From the NCBI RefSeq assembly GCF_030818545.1, contig NZ_JAUTAH010000001.1:67001-131000 (forward strand): a stretch of DNA of 64,000 bases, in the 5' to 3' direction. Origin of the DNA: Brevundimonas sp. SORGH_AS_0993 (GTDB lineage: Bacteria; Pseudomonadota; Alphaproteobacteria; Caulobacterales; Caulobacteraceae). A program made the position numbers and the translations under genes. Positions 59,533-64,000 of the stretch are shown piece after piece. The first letter of the stretch is position 1. The number at the start of each line of letters is the position of its first letter. A model generated the notes under the pieces. The model did no database searches, was not told the origin of the DNA, and saw nothing but the letters and a program-made list of their open reading frames with translations.

Positions 59533-60138
59533 TTACGCTTCGGGGGCGGCTTCGTCGGCGGCTTCCGACAGGGCGGCCGACGAGACCTTGATCGTGGCGA
59601 TCACGAAGTCGCGGTCGGTGATGGTCGGCTCGGCGCCCTTGGGCAGCTTGATGTCCGATATGCGGAGAGTGTCGCCCAGCTGGGCCTTGGCCAGATCGAC
59701 GACCAGTTCCTCGGGGATCTGGTCGGCGCGGACCGAAATCTCGACCGTGTGGCGCACGACTTCCAGCGAGCCGCCCTGGCGGGCGAAGGGCGCTTCGTCG
59801 GCGTGCAGGAAGTGAACCGGCACCTCGATCTTGATCGGGGCCTTCTCATCGACGCGCATCAGGTCGAAATGCATCGGGCGGTCCGACACCGGGTCGAACT
59901 GGACCGACTTGGCGATGACCGGCTGGGTCTCTTCGCCGTACTTCAGCGTCACCAGGTGGCCCAGCAGCTTGCCGGTATAGAGCGACTTGCGGAAGTCCTT
60001 CTCGTTCACCGAAATGGCGACGGGGGCCTTGTCGCCGCCGTACAGGACGCCCGGCACGAAACCGCCGCGACGCGCAGCGCGGGCGCTGCCGGTGCCGACG
60101 CCTTCGCGGACGTCCACGTTCAGAATGATCTCGGCCAT
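59533..60138 (-). CDS. rplY: 50S ribosomal protein L25/general stress protein Ctc
   Basis: Protein of 201 residues of the long, two-domain Ctc form: an N-terminal L25 domain (VGTGSARAARRGGFVPGVLYGG) binding 5S rRNA and a C-terminal TL5-like domain (VPVHFLHADEAPFARQGG, LVVDLAKAQLGDTLRISDI), then a short Ala/Glu tail. ATG 60138 begins the conserved N-terminus; a longer ORF to 60216 is not needed. Confidence 0.95.
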   Translation of the reverse strand: MAEIILNVDVREGVGTGSARAARRGGFVPGVLYGGDKAPVAISVNEKDFRKSLYTGKLLGHLVTLKYGEETQPVIAKSVQFDPVSDRPMHFDLMRVDEKAPIKIEVPVHFLHADEAPFARQGGSLEVVRHTVEISVRADQIPEELVVDLAKAQLGDTLRISDIKLPKGAEPTITDRDFVIATIKVSSAALSEAADEAAPEA

Positions 60139-60278
60139 GTGGCTCGCCTCAACAACAACGGAAACGCCGCGCCAACCCTGGGCCCGCGCGGCGGGGTCAT
60201 GAACCCTCGAATTCAAGAGCGCGGGCTATTACACGCATCGAACCCATGGCGCAACCGCCTTGGCGCCCACACATCGAT

Positions 60279-62615
60279 CTAGGCCGCGACGGCTTCGTCC
60301 TGCAGCAGGGCGCCGGGATCGGTCACGATGGCCAGAAGCTCGGCGGCGTTGAACGGTTTGGCCAGATGATGGTCCGCGCCGGCCGCCCGTCCCGCCGCAA
60401 CATGGTCGGGCATCGCGTTGGCGGTCAGCATGACCACGGGCGTGCGCGCCCCGCCGGTCGCCGCTTCGTGCAGACGGATTTCCTGGGTCGCGGTCAGGCC
60501 GTCCATGACCGGCATCTGCATGTCCATCAGCACCAGATCGAAGTCCTGGGTGCGGAACGCCTCGACCGCCTCGGCCCCGTTTTCGGCGATCACCACCTGA
60601 ACCGGGGCCTGGGCCAGAATCAGTTCGATCACGCGGCGGTTGGTGGGGTGGTCGTCGGCGACCAGCACTCGCAGGTCGCGGGCCTGGACCGTTCCGCCGG
60701 CGGGGGACGGGGCAGGGGCCTCGCCCGTCGGCGTCTCGCCCTGGGGTTTCGCCGGCTGGGTCCTGGCGGACGGAGCGGCGCATTCGACCAGGGGAAGGCT
60801 CAGGATAAAGGCTGCGCCGCAGCCCGGCTCGCTCTCGCAATCCAGCCGCCCGCCCATCATCTCGGCCAGTTGGCGACAGATGGACAGGCCCAGGCCCGAT
60901 CCGCCGAACTTGCGGGTTATGCCGCCGTCCGCCTGTTCGAATCGGCTGAACAGACGGTCCCGCGTGGCCGCGTCGAATCCGATGCCCGTGTCCTCCACCG
61001 TGAACTGCAGCCAAGGCGCGCCATCGGCCGACTGGGTGCGCTGGACGGTCAGGCCGACGAAGCCCTTGCTGGTGAACTTGACCGCGTTGGAGATCAGATT
61101 GGTCAGAATCTGCTTCAGCCGCACCGCGTCGCCGCGCACCCACAGGTCGTCGCTCAGCGCCAGATCGACATGGAGGGCCAGGTTCTTCTCGCTGGCGTTG
61201 GGCAGGTACAGTTGGGCCGCCTCGCGCACCGTCTGCGTCAGGTCGAAGGCGTCCTCGTTCAGCTCCAGCTTGCCCGATTCGACCCGCGCCAGGTCCAGTA
61301 TGTCGCTGAGCAGGGTCTGAAGGGTGCGCCCCGACGCCTGCATCAGATCCAGCATTTCACGCTGTTCGACGGACAGTTCGGTCTTCGCCAGCGCCTGGGA
61401 CAGGCCGATCACCCCGTTCAGGGGGGTGCGGATCTCGTGGCTCATATTGGCCAGAAACTGGCTTTTGGCGATATTGGCGGCCTGGGCCGCGTCGCGCGCT
61501 TCCGCCAGGGCCTCGGCGTCGCGTTTCAGGGCGGTGATATCGGTGCACACGGTGACGGTGCCGCCCTCGGAGGTGCGCCGGTCCTGAATGCGCAACCAGC
61601 GTCCGTCGCTGAGGCGCTGTTCGATGTCGGCGGACAAGTTGCGACGGGCTTCCAGCCTTTCGGCCAGCCACGCTTCCTCACGGCCCAGGGCGTTTGCGTA
61701 GCAGCCTTTCGACAAACCGATCCGCAGCGCCTGGCTGAAGGTCAATCCGATGGCGAGGTGGGGTTGAAGCTCGGGGTTCGCCTCGGCGTAGCGGGCGTTC
61801 CACAGGACCAGTCGATCCCTGGAATCGTAGAATCCCAGCCCGTCCGGCATGGCGTCGACGGCTTCGCGGATGCGCCCCAGAGCGGTCGCCCGCGCCATAT
61901 AGGCCATGGCGCCCAAGGCTGCGCCGCCCACGCCGATCAGCAGAAGCACAGCGGCCAGCAGAAGCCGAAGCGCCCCCTCCGACAGCCCTTGATAGGCCAC
62001 GACCGTAGGATCCGGCGTCAGGACAATGGCCGACATGCCGACGAAGTGAAGCGTCAGCACGGTCAGCGACAGGCCGCCGGCGGTCACGCCGAGCCGGCCC
62101 AGGCCGCCTCGGCGATAGAAGAAGGCGGTCGTAACGCCCATGGCGGCGGCCAGGACCAGGGATGCGGCGACAAGCGTTGGGTTCCAACTGATCTGGGCCG
62201 GACCTCGAATGGCGGCCATGCCGAGATAATGCATGGCGCCGACGCCGCTGACGGCGATCAGGGCGACCAGTCCGCGCCACAGGCGCCCCTTGCCGATCAG
62301 GGTCGCGCCGACGGTCAGCCCTACGGTGGCCAGGATGATCGCCAAGGACGCCGCCGTCAGAACCGGATCGTAGCGGACAGGCACGCCCGCCACGAAACCC
62401 TGCATGGCGGTGTAGTGCGTCGCCCAGATCGCAAGGGCCGCCATGATCGAGCCGATGGCGACGAATCTCAGACGTTTGGCCGAATCGTTCGACCCGGTGC
62501 GCTCCATGAGGAAGGTGGACGCCCCCAGGCCGACGAAGCAGATCAAGGCGGCGATCAGAGTGACGCGCCAATCATGCTCGCGTGTGATGCAGGAAATAAT
62601 GCTGTTCACGGTCAT
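60279..62615 (-). CDS. Hybrid sensor histidine kinase with MHYT membrane sensor
   Basis: Protein of 778 residues. The N-terminal seven-helix MHYT domain carries the repeated motif ([24 protein letters not shown]), proposed to bind copper and sense gases such as O2, NO or CO. A PAS-like domain follows (residues about 250-360), then HisKA ([18 protein letters not shown]), HATPase_c ([23 protein letters not shown]) and a C-terminal receiver ([13 protein letters not shown]). No partner regulator gene is adjacent. Confidence 0.92.
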   Translation of the reverse strand: MTVNSIISCITREHDWRVTLIAALICFVGLGASTFLMERTGSNDSAKRLRFVAIGSIMAALAIWATHYTAMQGFVAGVPVRYDPVLTAASLAIILATVGLTVGATLIGKGRLWRGLVALIAVSGVGAMHYLGMAAIRGPAQISWNPTLVAASLVLAAAMGVTTAFFYRRGGLGRLGVTAGGLSLTVLTLHFVGMSAIVLTPDPTVVAYQGLSEGALRLLLAAVLLLIGVGGAALGAMAYMARATALGRIREAVDAMPDGLGFYDSRDRLVLWNARYAEANPELQPHLAIGLTFSQALRIGLSKGCYANALGREEAWLAERLEARRNLSADIEQRLSDGRWLRIQDRRTSEGGTVTVCTDITALKRDAEALAEARDAAQAANIAKSQFLANMSHEIRTPLNGVIGLSQALAKTELSVEQREMLDLMQASGRTLQTLLSDILDLARVESGKLELNEDAFDLTQTVREAAQLYLPNASEKNLALHVDLALSDDLWVRGDAVRLKQILTNLISNAVKFTSKGFVGLTVQRTQSADGAPWLQFTVEDTGIGFDAATRDRLFSRFEQADGGITRKFGGSGLGLSICRQLAEMMGGRLDCESEPGCGAAFILSLPLVECAAPSARTQPAKPQGETPTGEAPAPSPAGGTVQARDLRVLVADDHPTNRRVIELILAQAPVQVVIAENGAEAVEAFRTQDFDLVLMDMQMPVMDGLTATQEIRLHEAATGGARTPVVMLTANAMPDHVAAGRAAGADHHLAKPFNAAELLAIVTDPGALLQDEAVAA

Positions 62616-62753
62616 CCCTTTTCAGGTGTGACGATCCCAGAAAGTTCTAAAGAAAATGTGCGGTGCAAGCTTTCCCGTCGTGGGTTGTCGGCGCGCCGTC
62701 ACAAAATCCGTGCAAGGATCAGGCGTCCCCACGTCTCTCGGTCTTCTCCAGGC

Positions 62754-64000
62754 ATGCCTTACGAAATCGCACCCTCGCCGGTCGCGCCGATCTCGACCTC
62801 GCGGTTTTGGACGACGGGGGGCAGCATCGGAATGGCCATTCTGGTGCTGACGGTGCTGGCCTTCGTTCACCCGGATCTGTCGCCCTGGCTGTTGGGCGGC
62901 GCCCTGCTGGTCGGGGCCACGGCCTGGGTGCTGAACGCGCCGCTGCGCGGCGGCGACACGGCGCCCGCTCGATCTCCCGCCGCGCCCGATCCGGAAACGT
63001 CGACGGGCGCGCTTCTGGACCGCGTATTCGAGAGTATCGACGATCCGCTGCTGGTTGTCAGCGGGGGAGAGCCCGACGACATCGCCGGACGGAGGATTGT
63101 AATGGCCAACGCCGCCGCCCGTGATCTGCTGCGCATCCAGCGTCAGGGCGCCCTGCTGGTTCAGGTGATCCGCGAGCCGGGCGTTCTGGAAGCGGTGGAC
63201 GAGGCCCTGTTCGGCGGTGTGTCGCGCACCACCGACTATACGACCGGGGGCCAGCGGGATCGTCGCTGGCGCGCCTGGACCCGGCCGCTGCCTGCCGAGG
63301 CAGGACAGACCGCCCAGGGGCAGGACCTAGCCCTGATCGTCCTGCGCGACGAGACGGACGCCCGTCGCATCGAAATGATGCGGGTCGATTTCCTGGCCAA
63401 CGCCAGCCACGAACTGCGCACGCCCCTGGCCTCGCTGAGCGGCTTTATCGAGACTTTGAAAGGCCATGCGCGCGAGGACGTGGCCGCCCGCGACCGTTTC
63501 CTCGACATCATGGGGGCCCAGGCCGACCGCATGAGCCGACTGGTCGCCGACCTGCTGTCGCTCAGCCGCATCGAACTGAACGAACATATTCCGCCGTCCG
63601 GGCGCGTCGATCTGGACCGCGCCGCCGCCGACGTGGTCGACGCCGTCAGCGTCCTGACCCAGGCCAGGGACGTCACCGTAAAACTGGATCAGGGCGAGGC
63701 GCGCGCCTCGGTCAGCGGCGATCGGGATGAAATCCTTCAGGTGGTTCAGAACCTGCTGGACAATGCGGTGAAATATTCGCCGTCAGGCGGGACGGTGGAG
63801 ATCGTCGTCCGTTCGGATCTGACGTTCGATCAGGTCTCGGCCGCGCGCGTGCCCGGCGCGACGCGCCTGCCATTGGTCACGCCGGACCGCAGTACGGACA
63901 TCGTCTATGCCGCCGTCACCGTGCGCGACCACGGCCCCGGCATGGCGCGCGAACATCTGCCGCGTCTGACCGAACGCTTCTATCGCGTCGAGGGGCAGAA
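62754..64000 (+). CDS. phoR: PhoR-like sensor histidine kinase, 5' part
   Basis: The gene runs off the window end; 415 residues are visible. Two N-terminal membrane segments (MAILVLTVLAFV, WLLGGALLVGATAWVL) precede a PAS domain (SIDDPLLVVSGG), HisKA with FLANASHELRTPLASLSGF and the start of HATPase_c (QNLLDNAVKYSP, DHGPGM, ERFYRVE). The ending ELRTPLASLSGFIETL and architecture match PhoR, the phosphate-limitation kinase of the Pho regulon; pst-phoU-phoB would be expected beyond 64000. ATG 62754 gives a complete N-terminus. Confidence 0.85.
   Translation, partial: MPYEIAPSPVAPISTSRFWTTGGSIGMAILVLTVLAFVHPDLSPWLLGGALLVGATAWVLNAPLRGGDTAPARSPAAPDPETSTGALLDRVFESIDDPLLVVSGGEPDDIAGRRIVMANAAARDLLRIQRQGALLVQVIREPGVLEAVDEALFGGVSRTTDYTTGGQRDRRWRAWTRPLPAEAGQTAQGQDLALIVLRDETDARRIEMMRVDFLANASHELRTPLASLSGFIETLKGHAREDVAARDRFLDIMGAQADRMSRLVADLLSLSRIELNEHIPPSGRVDLDRAAADVVDAVSVLTQARDVTVKLDQGEARASVSGDRDEILQVVQNLLDNAVKYSPSGGTVEIVVRSDLTFDQVSAARVPGATRLPLVTPDRSTDIVYAAVTVRDHGPGMAREHLPRLTERFYRVEGQ

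Noticed and set aside
1-64000. Search for IS elements, prophage, integrase or defence islands
   Set aside because: No transposase, integrase, phage structural or restriction genes were seen; the WYL regulator has no defence neighbours.

Overview
The window is GC-rich, densely coded chromosomal DNA from an alphaproteobacterium, almost certainly of the family Caulobacteraceae and most like Brevundimonas or Caulobacter. The evidence is a GapR (DUF2312) gene next to a TacA-like sigma-54 activator, a BamF-type lipoprotein, an aa3 oxidase subunit IV, a three-gene transhydrogenase, a GTTC-N7-GTTC SOS box, and the alphaproteobacterial order pmbA/cysQ/DUF4170/DUF374/waaA/lpxK. I see no IS element, prophage, integron or CRISPR array. 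Most genes are housekeeping.

Layout. 1-6 kb: the 3' end of fbp, pncA, an SOS-type Y-family polymerase, an adenine/adenosine deaminase translationally coupled to a VapBC pair, and argS. 6-15 kb: envelope and maintenance genes (bamF, lspA, thioesterase, xseA), purD, and a carboxy(nor)spermidine dehydrogenase/decarboxylase pair. 15-21 kb: a frameshifted L,D-transpeptidase lipoprotein, a decayed amidohydrolase, then the lipid A/LPS block lpxK-waaA-DUF374-msbA (msbA frameshifted). 21-23 kb: an FMN riboswitch driving a RibN-type flavin importer, plus a phosphatase. 23-31 kb: DUF4170, cysQ, pmbA, a damaged MAPEG gene, an M14 peptidase, ubiD, a frameshifted Pr6Pr membrane protein and an aldo/keto reductase. 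31-41 kb: exbD, folE, cysS, a MltB-like transglycosylase, a tRNA-Cys-like gene, rpmJ, gapR, a hairpin-repeat-fronted ORF, a tacA-like gene and an M3 oligopeptidase. 41-50 kb: a frameshifted oxidase subunit IV, the pnt operon, an acyltransferase, a WYL regulator and a gluzincin peptidase. 50-60 kb: a heme-type TonB receptor with DUF6607 under a Fur-like site, ychF, a copper-type cluster (DUF2946, TonB receptor, PepSY, PCuAC), pth and rplY. 60-64 kb: an MHYT hybrid histidine kinase and the 5' part of a phoR-like kinase.

The most unusual signal is four genes, each interrupted by a single extra base. In every case the disruption sits at an in-frame CCC proline codon followed by G or C, and reading CCCN as one proline restores the expected protein exactly. 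Homopolymer sequencing error is the simplest explanation, but the pattern is sharp enough to test. Other points worth attention are the tRNA-Cys with an 8-nt anticodon loop, the 39-bp hairpin array that supplies the only start codons of an ORF beside gapR, REPIN-like inverted repeats, and the riboswitch-controlled flavin transporter inserted in reverse orientation inside the LPS gene block.
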